Of a DNA stretch of 64,000 bases, positions 8,456 through 16,506 are shown piece by piece. Made by a program: the position numbers and the translations under genes. Source of the DNA: Candidatus Chloroploca mongolica (GTDB taxonomy: Bacteria; Chloroflexota; Chloroflexia; Chloroflexales; Chloroflexaceae); the NCBI RefSeq assembly GCF_004762035.2, contig NZ_SIJK02000024.1, positions 1 to 64,000 of the forward strand, read 5' to 3'. The notes beneath the pieces are model-generated. The model searched no databases, was not told the DNA's origin, and saw only the letters and a program-made list of their open reading frames with translations. The stretch's first letter is position 1, and each line of letters starts with the position of its first letter.

Positions 8456-8492
8456 GCATAGGTATGGAGGGCTTTGCCCTCTATACCTATGC
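8456..8492. repeat. Intergenic hairpin, TTT loop
   Basis: 17-base arms (8456-8472 and 8476-8492) have one G-U pair and loop TTT. It lies between the DinB-like gene and the repeat protein. It has a three-base loop like the GCCAGC hairpins but a different tip (GGGC/GCCC). Confidence 0.85.
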
Positions 8493-8530
8493 GTTGCAGT
8501 GGTTCTGAACCTAGAAGGGCGAAGCATCCT

Positions 8531-9919
8531 ATGCCTGACGACTCGCAGTTTCACTCGGCTCTGCGCAAGCTTGATGAAGCCTTGCAGTCCCTTCCCGACG
8601 AGCCTTCCGAGGCCGATCGGGCGAGGATTCCGCTCACCGAGATGCTCACGCGTCTCGTCGTTGGCATCGTACTGCTTGGCCTCGATGCCCTCGCAGCACG
8701 CTCGGTGGCATGGGAAAACGAGGCTGGCCTTGTTCGCGATGCTTCCCCACCTGTGCCTGCCGCTGGTGAGCCGGGTTCGGCTCGTTTCCGCCAGGCGCTG
8801 ATCGGCTGGATCTTTGAGAGCGAGCAGCGGCTGCGTCCACAGGGCAGTCCAGTTGCCTGGTTGCGTTCGGTGATCACGTATCTGTTTGGGACGCTGTTTG
8901 CGGTGCTGATCGAGTTGTTGCCCTTGCCTCGCCCCGGTTTTCGTCGCACCAAACAGCCCCTCGCCGAGCCAACTGATGAAGAGACCCGCCGCTGGATCAG
9001 TCGTGGCCGTGACGAGGAAGTACAGAGTCGCCGCCTCGCCGCAGTCGCCCTGGAAGATGGGGTCAATCAGGCCATCATCTATCTCGCCCGTCGCCCTGCG
9101 GTCGCTCAGGCGCTTGGCGAAATTGTGCGCTCACCGGCGATGGACGATGCGGCTCGCCACCTTGTCGCCGGCCCGGTTGTTGATGAGGCGATCAAGCGGG
9201 TCATCGCCAGCCCGGCCCTCGATGATGTGATTGTCCGGGTCGGCCAGAGTCCGGCACTCGATCAGGTGATCACGCAGGTGGCACAGAGTCCGGCGCTGGA
9301 TGCGGTGATGCTGCAGGTTGCCAACAGCCCGGCACTTGATCAGGTGATCACGCAGGTGGCGCAGAGTCCGGCGCTGGATGCGGTGATGCTGCAGGTTGCG
9401 AGCAGCCCGGCACTTGATCAGGTGATCACGCAGGTGGCGCAGAGTCCGGCCCTGGATGCGGTGATGCTGCAGGTTGCCAGCAGTCCTGCGCTTGATCAGG
9501 TGATCGATCAGATTGCGCAGCGTCCCGCACTTGAGCAAGCAGTCAGCCGCATTGTGCATAGCCCGGTCATCGAAGAGGCCGTCAGCCACATTGTGCGCAC
9601 CCCGGCGATGGAGGATGCCGTCAAACATCTGGTTAGTACGCAGGCCATGAATGAAGCAATTGACACCCTGGCCCAATCGCCTGCCTTGGTCTCCCTTGTT
9701 ACTACCCAGGGTTCATCGCTTGCCAACGAGGTGCTTGGGCAGGTGCGTTCGCACGCGATCAAGACTGACGATGGACTCGAAGGCTTGCTGCGCCGTCTGT
9801 TGCGCCGTCGCCCGCGGGCAGAGCTGCCCGATGCCGCGCAAGGGTTGCTCGTCGATAGCGAGGCTCTCTCTGCGCGACGGCTCCGCTCACGGTGGAAAGG
9901 AGGCGCTGATGGACGTTAA
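8531..9919 (+). CDS. Protein with 13-residue tandem repeats, unknown function
   Basis: A 462-residue protein that I do not recognise. The N-terminal third has two hydrophobic stretches (around 37-60 and 115-138) that may be membrane segments. Residues about 200-395 are a tandem array of 13-residue units of the type SPALDxVIxQVAQ, each predicted as a short amphipathic helix after a Ser-Pro turn. The central units (239-316) are almost identical in pairs. The C-terminal region is basic (RRLLRRRPR). ATG 8531 has only a weak GAAGGG upstream; an in-frame earlier start exists at 8474. The last 11 bases overlap the RDD membrane protein gene, so the two are translated together and probably act together at the membrane. 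Confidence 0.65.
   Translation: MPDDSQFHSALRKLDEALQSLPDEPSEADRARIPLTEMLTRLVVGIVLLGLDALAARSVAWENEAGLVRDASPPVPAAGEPGSARFRQALIGWIFESEQRLRPQGSPVAWLRSVITYLFGTLFAVLIELLPLPRPGFRRTKQPLAEPTDEETRRWISRGRDEEVQSRRLAAVALEDGVNQAIIYLARRPAVAQALGEIVRSPAMDDAARHLVAGPVVDEAIKRVIASPALDDVIVRVGQSPALDQVITQVAQSPALDAVMLQVANSPALDQVITQVAQSPALDAVMLQVASSPALDQVITQVAQSPALDAVMLQVASSPALDQVIDQIAQRPALEQAVSRIVHSPVIEEAVSHIVRTPAMEDAVKHLVSTQAMNEAIDTLAQSPALVSLVTTQGSSLANEVLGQVRSHAIKTDDGLEGLLRRLLRRRPRAELPDAAQGLLVDSEALSARRLRSRWKGGADGR
9245..9520 (+). repeat. 78-bp tandem repeats inside the repeat protein
   Basis: Three nearly identical 78-base units start at 9245, 9323 and 9401, followed by a partial, more diverged unit from 9479. Each encodes two 13-residue helices. 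The low divergence at DNA level suggests recent duplication, so copy number may vary between strains. Confidence 0.9.
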
Positions 9920-10472
9920 ACCAGATGCCGCACCGGTGCCCGTCGCGCCGGGCTATTACCTGTACGAAGGGCCGTACTTTGCCCGGTATGCTGGTTTTGC
10001 CTCGCGCTTGCTTGCCATGATGATCGATCTCTTGATCGTTGCCATCATCTGGATCTTCTGGGGCCTCACCTTCAGTTTCCTGGGACGCACCTCGGGGATC
10101 AACGAGTTACTGAATCTGGTGGGCAACTTCTTTCTCTGGATTACGCCCTACCGCAGCATTGTCAGCATCGCCCTCGAAGTCTCGGCACTCTTGCTGGTCG
10201 CCCAGATCTACTTTACCTTCTTTTACGGCTTTGGTGGGGCCACCATTGGCAAATACCTGATGGGGCTGCGCGTTATTCGTCGCAATGGACAACCACTCTC
10301 GTTGGCTCGTGCTGCGTTGCGCACCCTCGCCTATACGGTCTCATCGCTCGTCATCTATGCGGGCTTCTTCAACATTCTGCTTGATGAACGCCGCCGTGCC
10401 TGGCATGATATCCTGATCGGGACGGTGGTCGTACATACCTGGCAGGGTAGTCCCGATGAAGCAGAGCTGTAA
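9909..10472 (+). CDS. RDD-family membrane protein
   Basis: A 187-residue integral membrane protein. YEGPYFARYAGFASRLLAMMIDLLIV contains the Arg/Asp pattern of the RDD domain (an Arg early and MMID in helix 1). GKYLMGLRVIRRNGQPLSLARAALR and ERRRAWHDILIGTVVV complete the family signature. Four hydrophobic segments are visible. RDD proteins are mostly uncharacterised; some are ion or solute transporters. The start at 9909 has AAGGAGG at good distance and lies 11 bases inside the preceding repeat-protein gene, implying translational coupling. Confidence 0.85.
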   Translation: MDVKPDAAPVPVAPGYYLYEGPYFARYAGFASRLLAMMIDLLIVAIIWIFWGLTFSFLGRTSGINELLNLVGNFFLWITPYRSIVSIALEVSALLLVAQIYFTFFYGFGGATIGKYLMGLRVIRRNGQPLSLARAALRTLAYTVSSLVIYAGFFNILLDERRRAWHDILIGTVVVHTWQGSPDEAEL

Positions 10473-10492
10473 GCCTGCCGTTCCCAAGACAC

Positions 10493-10547
10493 TGGTTCTG
10501 CTGGCGCACGATGCCAGCTTTGTTGGCATCGTGCGCCAGCAGAACCA
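10493..10547. repeat. Hairpin with GCCAGC-TTT-GTTGGC tip
   Basis: Arms 10493-10516 and 10524-10547 are perfectly complementary, and the inner tip closes with one G-U pair. It lies between the convergent RDD and DUF389 genes. It is a member of the shared-tip hairpin family. Confidence 0.9.
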
Positions 10548-10550
10548 TGC

Positions 10551-12338
10551 TTATTTACTCCGCAAGACTTCTTGCACGACAATATCGAGGCTGACGGCCC
10601 GCCCGAGTTGCTGCTCTATATCCTGACGCCCCTGCGCGACCTGCTCTGCGGTCAACGGTGCGTCGCTTGTCTGCCGCATCGTCGCAATAATGCTCAGTGG
10701 GTCACTTCGGCGTAGTTCGACGCCAACTAGTTCCGCATTGGGAAAAGCTGCCCGTAGTTCACGCTCGATCCGTGCGTTCGACAGGGGATTGACGGCAAAG
10801 CCGACGATCAGGCTGAGGATGAGACCAAACATCGCAATACTGATCAGTGAGCCGATGCGCCGGACGCGGGCGGCTTCGGCGGGGGGTGGGCGCAGGCCAA
10901 GGTAGACAAACGTGGTCGCGGCGGCAAACATGATGGCGCTGATGTTGGTGAGAAAGAGGAGGAGACTACCCTGGTAGAGTGGGCTGTCGCCGATCGCGAC
11001 TGCAATGCCGACCGTACAAATAGGCGGCATCAAAGCGGCGGCGATCGCGACGCCAGCCAGGGCGGCCGGGATATCTTTGCGGGCCTGCGCGTAGGCGGCA
11101 ATGACGCCAGCGGCCAGCGCGACGCCGAGATCAACTAGGCTTGGATTACCCCGCGCCGCCATTTCGCTCGTCACGATCAACCCCGGGCTCAGCAAGCCAA
11201 TCATCCATGCCACCCCAAAAGCGACCAGAAAGCCTTCAACGAGCGTCAACACGGCTTGCCGGATGATGCTGGTGCGCCCCCCGGCGATGCCGGACGCAAA
11301 GGCGATCAAGGGCGACATCAAGGGGGCCACGAGCATGGCCCCGATGATCACCGCATTGCTGTTCGATAAGAGACCCAATGAGGCGAGGATGGCGGCAATC
11401 ACGACCAGTACGTTGTAATCGAGACTCGTGCGGCTCATCTGGTCGGCACGACTCATCAATTCACGTTGCTCGACTGGGGTCACGGTTGGGCGCAGCCAGC
11501 GTTTGATCCAGGTGAACAAAGAGGGGTTTGGGCTTGCCTGGGTCGCGCCTCGCTCGCGAATCACCAGCACGACAGGCCCTTCAGCGCCACGCAATAACGC
11601 TTTGGCTACCCGGTTGTAGAACCAGTCCTCTTCATCGGCATGGGCGTAGTCATAGCCCGTCACAAGCATTGTCTGCTCATCGGTACGTTTGAAGATGCCC
11701 CGTATCGGATCATCATCGTTGATATGGGTGCGCGCGAGATTCGGATCAAGTCCCAGTTCCTCGAGCCTCCGCCGCAGATAACGCCGCGTTGCACCTCCGG
11801 TCTGGGCTTCGCCTACCGTCACCATCTGCATTGGACGCCCCAGGTGTTCGGACAGCTGGCTACCAACCCGTAAGGCTTCCTTCGACAGATCAGTTACATC
11901 GCAGGCTACCGTAATCTGCCTGATATCGGCAGGGCCTGGACGATAGATGACCACCGGGCACGGCGAAGTCGCCGCGATATTCTCGGCGATCGAACCGATG
12001 CCCGAACGCTGGGCAGGATCGCGACTGAGGCCAAGCAGAATCAGGTTGCTCCCATATTCACGCGCAACATCAAGCACGCCCCGTGCCACACTCGAGGCAT
12101 TGACGCTCAGCGTCTTGACTGGCGTGCCTTGCTCGTTCAGCCGCTTCACGACCTGCTCGATGGCACCGACATTCTCGGCTTCATCTTCCACCGAACCAAG
12201 CGAAACGGTTAAGACGATGATGCGCGCCTGATCGCCTTCCGAGAGCAGCTCGGCAAGCCGAACCATCTCTTCAACTGGCTCGGGCTCATCAGCCGCGACA
12301 ATGACGGTGCTTTTGCGTGAACGAAGATTTCGTGCCAC
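10551..12338 (-). CDS. Usp-Usp-DUF389 membrane protein (TIGR00341-like)
   Basis: A 595-residue fusion. Residues 1-150 and 150-280 are two universal-stress-protein-like modules; the first ends NLILLGLSRDPAQRSGIGSIAENIAATSPCPVVIYRPG, shown only as the characteristic nucleotide-loop and strand pattern. From about 290 a DUF389 membrane domain follows, with LLSNSNAVIIGAMLVAPLM, several transmembrane helices and MPPICTVGIAVAIG. A short soluble tail ends the protein. DUF389 proteins have no settled function; the Usp modules suggest nucleotide-sensed control of a transporter. The stop is 3 bases past the hairpin at 10547. The gene begins 13 bases after the GT39 gene's stop, so it is probably the last cistron of a three-gene operon. 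Confidence 0.8.
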   Translation of the reverse strand: MARNLRSRKSTVIVAADEPEPVEEMVRLAELLSEGDQARIIVLTVSLGSVEDEAENVGAIEQVVKRLNEQGTPVKTLSVNASSVARGVLDVAREYGSNLILLGLSRDPAQRSGIGSIAENIAATSPCPVVIYRPGPADIRQITVACDVTDLSKEALRVGSQLSEHLGRPMQMVTVGEAQTGGATRRYLRRRLEELGLDPNLARTHINDDDPIRGIFKRTDEQTMLVTGYDYAHADEEDWFYNRVAKALLRGAEGPVVLVIRERGATQASPNPSLFTWIKRWLRPTVTPVEQRELMSRADQMSRTSLDYNVLVVIAAILASLGLLSNSNAVIIGAMLVAPLMSPLIAFASGIAGGRTSIIRQAVLTLVEGFLVAFGVAWMIGLLSPGLIVTSEMAARGNPSLVDLGVALAAGVIAAYAQARKDIPAALAGVAIAAALMPPICTVGIAVAIGDSPLYQGSLLLFLTNISAIMFAAATTFVYLGLRPPPAEAARVRRIGSLISIAMFGLILSLIVGFAVNPLSNARIERELRAAFPNAELVGVELRRSDPLSIIATMRQTSDAPLTAEQVAQGRQDIEQQLGRAVSLDIVVQEVLRSK

Positions 12339-12351
12339 GTATGATCCTCAT

Positions 12352-14397
12352 CTACATATCTGGGCGATAGACAAAAAAGAGCGGCTCACCGTTCATTGGC
12401 GATGGCACAACTTCAAGGGTACCATCAGGGAACCGGGGCGTGATGAACGCAAGCTCATCGCGGCGCTCTGGTAGCAAGATAAAGACCAGGGGTTTCGCGA
12501 GATTGGCAAGTTCGCCTTCGATGGGGGCCGTCAGTGGCTCGGTCACGTCTAGCCCTCGGCTCTCGCCCGTCAGATACAGAATCGTCCCGAACCCGTAATA
12601 CATCCGTGGCGCTCCAAGAAAGACAACGAGCGCTTCCGGGTCAACCCGTTCAAGCACATAATCGGCCATGCTCGTCGCGACGAGGCTATTGGTGTGCCCA
12701 TAGATCCGCCTCGGTGTGTAATCAACGACATAATAGCGCACGCTGAGCAGGCTTAAAACAAGCGCGATTGTGCCAATGATGAGCCAGAAACTGCGTGCGA
12801 CTGGCACCGCCATCGCTGCCCAGATCCCCCGCAGAAAGAGTGCAAGGCCAAGGATGACAAAGAAGACTGCCGGTTGCGCCGTGGTGATCAAACGCTGCAA
12901 TGAGGGTGGATTTTCGGTCAAGACGCCACCAATGATGACCGCCCCGCCCCACCAGGCGACGAGTGGAAAGAGCCGCCGGTTCCCCAGATGCAGGATCGCA
13001 TAGCCCAGGCCGAGAATGAAAAAGGCCCCTTCGACCAACCCAAAGAGCGGATCAGGCGCACCGTACCAGAACGTTGGATCAGAGATTGCATTATAGAGCA
13101 GGATGGCCTTCCAGAACTGGGTGGTCATGATCTCCAACGCACTTTGACCCAGAATGACCTGCTCGCGCTCGAGCCACCCGCTCTGAAAGACGCCAACGGC
13201 ATTGACGCGGGCGTTGAAATCGTCAGGAAACCGGAAGGCGTACTGGATCATTGGTGCCGCTGTCACCAGGCCCACGCTGAACAGGGCGACGATCCCGCTC
13301 TGCTGCTCACGCCACAGCCTCTTCCCGTCACGGATCAGCAGGAGGAGCAGCACCGCGATCATCAGGACAACTGTCAGGCGCGCGCCGGCGTAAAAGTAGT
13401 GCGCCAGCCCGATCACCATGCCGCTCAACCCCCACGCCAGCGGCTCGCGCCGATCGTATCCCCGATAGAGCAACAGCAGCATCAGGGCCACAAACAGGCC
13501 GTCGGCAATCTGATTCGAGCCGAGCCGCGAGAAGTGCAGATGGTAGTGAAACCCGGTCAGCAAGATCGCCGTGCCCAGCGCAAGACCGGGGCTGGTCAGG
13601 CGGGCCACCAACAGATAGGTGACCGGGATCGTCAGCGTGCCAATCAGCGCCCAGGGCAGTCGCAACCCGACAAAGGTATGCCCAAAGAGCGCGATGGTCG
13701 GCGCGTTGAAGTAGAAACTCATCGTCGGGACGCCAAGCCACCCTGTACTAAAGGGATTGTTGATCTCGCCCCGCAAGACTTTCATTGCTTCGAGACCCTG
13801 TGACCCCTCGTCGCCGCCGAGGGTTGCCGGCATTGCGTCGAGTTGCCAGACCCGCAACACCAGCGCTACCAGCGTCAACCCCGCCAGTGGCATCCAGGGC
13901 CGTGCTTCGGCAAGGGTGGGCCAGCGCAGACGAGGCCACGTGCTCGGCGCTGGCGCAAAGGCTGCTAGGCTGCACCCGATGGCGATGATCCACAAGAGGG
14001 CATACCAGTTGTACCCACTCGCCGGAGCTGGCAGCGCCAGACCCGCCAGCAAGATGAGCGTTGCAACGACTGCGGCCATCAGCAACCCGATCCGCCAGCG
14101 CTCGCCTGTCAACGTCACTGCTGTCACCGATGGCTGCGTCTCGATTGGCGCGGGCCGCAACAGCATCTCGCGACTCACCCCTCTGAGGGCCAGCATCAGC
14201 ATTGGCACCGATAGTAAGGCAGCCGCTAGCGCCCAGCCATCAAAAGCGCGCTGGCTCAGCCAGCGCATCTGCGCAAAGAGGGCCAGACCAAAGGCGACGA
14301 GCAGCAACACCGGAATCAGAACCGTTTCACGATACGAGCTCTTGGCATCCGATGTAGCCTTGGAGGGGAGGGGTATCTGACTTGAATCCATGCACAT
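12352..14397 (-). CDS. GT39/ArnT-like membrane glycosyltransferase
   Basis: A 681-residue protein with about 12 hydrophobic segments and a C-terminal soluble region. The first large extracytoplasmic loop holds GGDEGSQG, matching the conserved acidic motif of the PMT/ArnT (GT-C, family 39) enzymes that move sugars from lipid-phosphate donors. FHYHLHFSRLGSNQIADGLF is the next family landmark. The acceptor is unknown. The start at 14397 abuts the stop of the upstream YihY gene with no gap; ATG 14391 (MDSSQ) is an alternative. It is co-transcribed with YihY upstream and the DUF389 gene downstream. Confidence 0.8.
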   Translation of the reverse strand: MCMDSSQIPLPSKATSDAKSSYRETVLIPVLLLVAFGLALFAQMRWLSQRAFDGWALAAALLSVPMLMLALRGVSREMLLRPAPIETQPSVTAVTLTGERWRIGLLMAAVVATLILLAGLALPAPASGYNWYALLWIIAIGCSLAAFAPAPSTWPRLRWPTLAEARPWMPLAGLTLVALVLRVWQLDAMPATLGGDEGSQGLEAMKVLRGEINNPFSTGWLGVPTMSFYFNAPTIALFGHTFVGLRLPWALIGTLTIPVTYLLVARLTSPGLALGTAILLTGFHYHLHFSRLGSNQIADGLFVALMLLLLYRGYDRREPLAWGLSGMVIGLAHYFYAGARLTVVLMIAVLLLLLIRDGKRLWREQQSGIVALFSVGLVTAAPMIQYAFRFPDDFNARVNAVGVFQSGWLEREQVILGQSALEIMTTQFWKAILLYNAISDPTFWYGAPDPLFGLVEGAFFILGLGYAILHLGNRRLFPLVAWWGGAVIIGGVLTENPPSLQRLITTAQPAVFFVILGLALFLRGIWAAMAVPVARSFWLIIGTIALVLSLLSVRYYVVDYTPRRIYGHTNSLVATSMADYVLERVDPEALVVFLGAPRMYYGFGTILYLTGESRGLDVTEPLTAPIEGELANLAKPLVFILLPERRDELAFITPRFPDGTLEVVPSPMNGEPLFFVYRPDM

Positions 14398-15294
14398 CTA
14401 CTCAGTTTTTTGCAAGACCGCGATCGGCTGACCTTTGCGCGTCCCAAAGATATAGGTCCAGGCAAACGAGATCTCGCCGCCGATCAAGATTACCTGGGCC
14501 GACAAAAAGATCCAGAGCAACAGCGTCATCATGCCACCAACCGCCCCATAGGAAGCATAATTGATGTTGGCAAAGATCAGGCTTGCCACCGATTGCAGCA
14601 GCGCAAAGCCAATTGAGGCGATAAAGGCAGCCGGAAAGACATCGCGCCAGTAGATCCGCTGGCTCGGCAGCAGCTTAAACATCGCCGCAAAGACGAGCGT
14701 CAAGAGCACGAGCGTCACCCCAACTTGACCAAGCAGATAAAAGAGATCTTGCCCCGGCAACCAGTCGGTATAGCTACTCACAACGCTCATCGCCACATTC
14801 GCCATCATCGCCAGCAGGATCACGGCTGCACTGATCAGCAGCATACTAAAGGCTGCTAGGCGATTCAAGAGCATTGCGACTGCTGCCGCTACCAACCCGG
14901 TTTTTTTGCCGTTCATCCCCGGTCGGTTCTCCCAGATCACATCGAAAGAGCGACTGAGCGCGGCAAAGATGCCCGAAGCGGTCATAAAGAGCGTCGCAAA
15001 ACCGAGCAAGCCGGCATTGAGCCGATTATCGCGAAAATTCGCGAGCGTTTGGGTAATCAATGCCCGTATTTCGTCCGAGCCAACCAGCACCAGCAGTTGC
15101 TCTTGCACCTCGACACTATCAACATCAATCAAAAAGCCGACCAGACTGACGACGACGAGAATCATGGGAAAAAAAGAAAAGACCGCAAAATAGGCAATCG
15201 CAGCCGCCAGATTATTCACCAGATCTTTCTGGTATTTTGCCAACGTAACCTGTCCCAGCCGCACCACGGGATGCGCCCGTACGCGATCAAGCAT
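14398..15294 (-). CDS. YihY/BrkB-family membrane protein
   Basis: A 298-residue membrane protein of the YihY/virulence factor BrkB family (formerly misnamed ribonuclease BN). AAAIAYFAVFSFFPMILVVVSLVGF is the family's N-terminal helix pair, and YGAVGGMMTLLLWIFLSAQVILIGGEI is the C-terminal signature. Six transmembrane helices are likely. The molecular role is unknown. The start at 15294 is preceded by AGAAAGGGG; an in-frame upstream start at 15372 adds 26 atypical residues and is rejected. It is the first gene of the three-gene minus-strand operon. Confidence 0.85.
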   Translation of the reverse strand: MLDRVRAHPVVRLGQVTLAKYQKDLVNNLAAAIAYFAVFSFFPMILVVVSLVGFLIDVDSVEVQEQLLVLVGSDEIRALITQTLANFRDNRLNAGLLGFATLFMTASGIFAALSRSFDVIWENRPGMNGKKTGLVAAAVAMLLNRLAAFSMLLISAAVILLAMMANVAMSVVSSYTDWLPGQDLFYLLGQVGVTLVLLTLVFAAMFKLLPSQRIYWRDVFPAAFIASIGFALLQSVASLIFANINYASYGAVGGMMTLLLWIFLSAQVILIGGEISFAWTYIFGTRKGQPIAVLQKTE

Positions 15295-15372
15295 CGTTTC
15301 ACCCCTTTCTCCTAAGCTTCGGGTTGTCACACTCCAAACCCATGCGTGCGCTGGCGCAATGCCTGGGGCCAT

Positions 15373-15438
15373 AAGGTAGCCTAAATGCTGCTACCTTGGC
15401 GTGGCGCGAAGCCAGCTTAGCTTGGCTTCGCGCCACGC
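15373..15438. repeat. Two adjacent hairpins, second with GCCAGC/GCTTGGC tip
   Basis: A small stem AAGGTAGC/GCTACCTT (15373-15380 and 15390-15397) is followed directly by a 16-base stem (15399-15414 and 15423-15438) whose tip is GCCAGC-TTA-GCTTGGC, the family tip with one bulged T. They lie between divergent genes, so termination alone cannot explain them. Confidence 0.8.
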
Positions 15439-15476
15439 AAGAAATCCTTGCATACGATACCACAGATAGCACTGTG

Positions 15477-15485
15477 TGGTACAAT
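15477..15485 (+). promoter_or_regulatory. Extended -10 promoter for the ATP-grasp pair
   Basis: TGGTACAAT is a TGn-extended -10, 38 bases before the GTG start at 15523. No good -35 is seen. Confidence 0.45.
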
Positions 15486-15522
15486 TCAAAGCGCTTGGCA
15501 CGCCGGTATAGCAGGAGTAGAT

Positions 15523-16500
15523 GTGAGCACCAAAAAAATTGGCGTCATTGTGGGCCGCGAATGGTCATGGCCCCCCGCCTTTATCGAAGAAGTTAATCGC
15601 CGCGATCAGGGTGTGACCGCTGAGTTTGTGAAACTCGGGGGTACGATCATGGCTGAACCATGCGAATACGACGTGATCATCGATCGGATTAGCCATGAAA
15701 TTCCGTATTACCGAACGTATCTCAAAAATGCGGTGCTCTCGGGAACCCATGTTATCAACAATCCCTTCTGGTGGAGCGCCGATGATAAGTTTTTTGGCGC
15801 AAGTATCTGTACGCGGCTTGGCATTCCGCATCCACGAACGGTCGCGCTGCCTTCCCACTCGTATGTTGAGGGTGTGGTCGATGAGTCGCTGCGCAATCTG
15901 AAATATCCCATTCCCTGGAGCGACCATGTCGAGTATGTCGGCGGCTTCCCCGTTATTCTCAAGCCCGCCTGGGGCGGCGGCTTCAAGCAGGTCTACCGGG
16001 TCAATAATTTTGAGGATCTCTGGCGTGCCTATAACGAGACGACAACCGAGTGTATGATGCTCCAGGAGTATATCGCCTGGGAGAAGTACGTTCGCTGTAT
16101 CGTGATTGGCCGCACAGAGATCATGACGATCAAGTTTGATGCCAATGCTCCATGGCCGCATCGCTATTTCCGCGATGACCAGTACCTGACCTCTGAAGAG
16201 GGCCAGATCGTGACGGCGAATGCGCTCAAGATCAACGAGGCGCTCGGGTATGATATGAATACTGTCGAGTTTGCGTTGAAAGACGGCGTGCCTTATGCGA
16301 TCGATTTTACAAACCCGGCCCCTGATTTTGATGTCAACTCGTTGACCCCGCACTATTTTGACTGGGTCGTCAAGAAGATGGCTGACTTTACGATTGATCT
16401 GGCGCTCAAGGGTCGTGCTATGCCGAGCGACTATGCCTGGGGCCGACTCATCGCAGCGGCAACCCCGGCCACCCCGCTGGCATCGCCCCAGGGTGAGTGA
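15523..16500 (+). CDS. ATP-grasp domain protein (ligase-like), substrate unknown
   Basis: A 325-residue protein with an ATP-grasp fold. FPVILKPAWGGGFKQVYRV near residue 145 is the nucleotide-binding lysine and glycine-rich loop. MMLQEYI supplies the hinge, and YAIDFTNPAPDFD near 265 gives the Mg-binding acidic/Asn residues (normally E-x-N; here D-x-T-N). The N-terminal SKKIGVIVGREWSWP-type region is a Rossmann-like substrate domain. Such enzymes join a carboxylate to an amine or thiol using ATP. The GTG start at 15523 is favoured by AGGAG at 15513-15517. The gene is 6 bases upstream of a second, unrelated ATP-grasp gene, so both probably serve one biosynthetic product. Confidence 0.7.
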   Translation: MSTKKIGVIVGREWSWPPAFIEEVNRRDQGVTAEFVKLGGTIMAEPCEYDVIIDRISHEIPYYRTYLKNAVLSGTHVINNPFWWSADDKFFGASICTRLGIPHPRTVALPSHSYVEGVVDESLRNLKYPIPWSDHVEYVGGFPVILKPAWGGGFKQVYRVNNFEDLWRAYNETTTECMMLQEYIAWEKYVRCIVIGRTEIMTIKFDANAPWPHRYFRDDQYLTSEEGQIVTANALKINEALGYDMNTVEFALKDGVPYAIDFTNPAPDFDVNSLTPHYFDWVVKKMADFTIDLALKGRAMPSDYAWGRLIAAATPATPLASPQGE

Positions 16501-16506
16501 GGTACT

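Noticed and set aside
9245-9520. Possible CRISPR array
   Set aside because: Units are contiguous 78-base tandem repeats without spacers and sit inside a coding frame.
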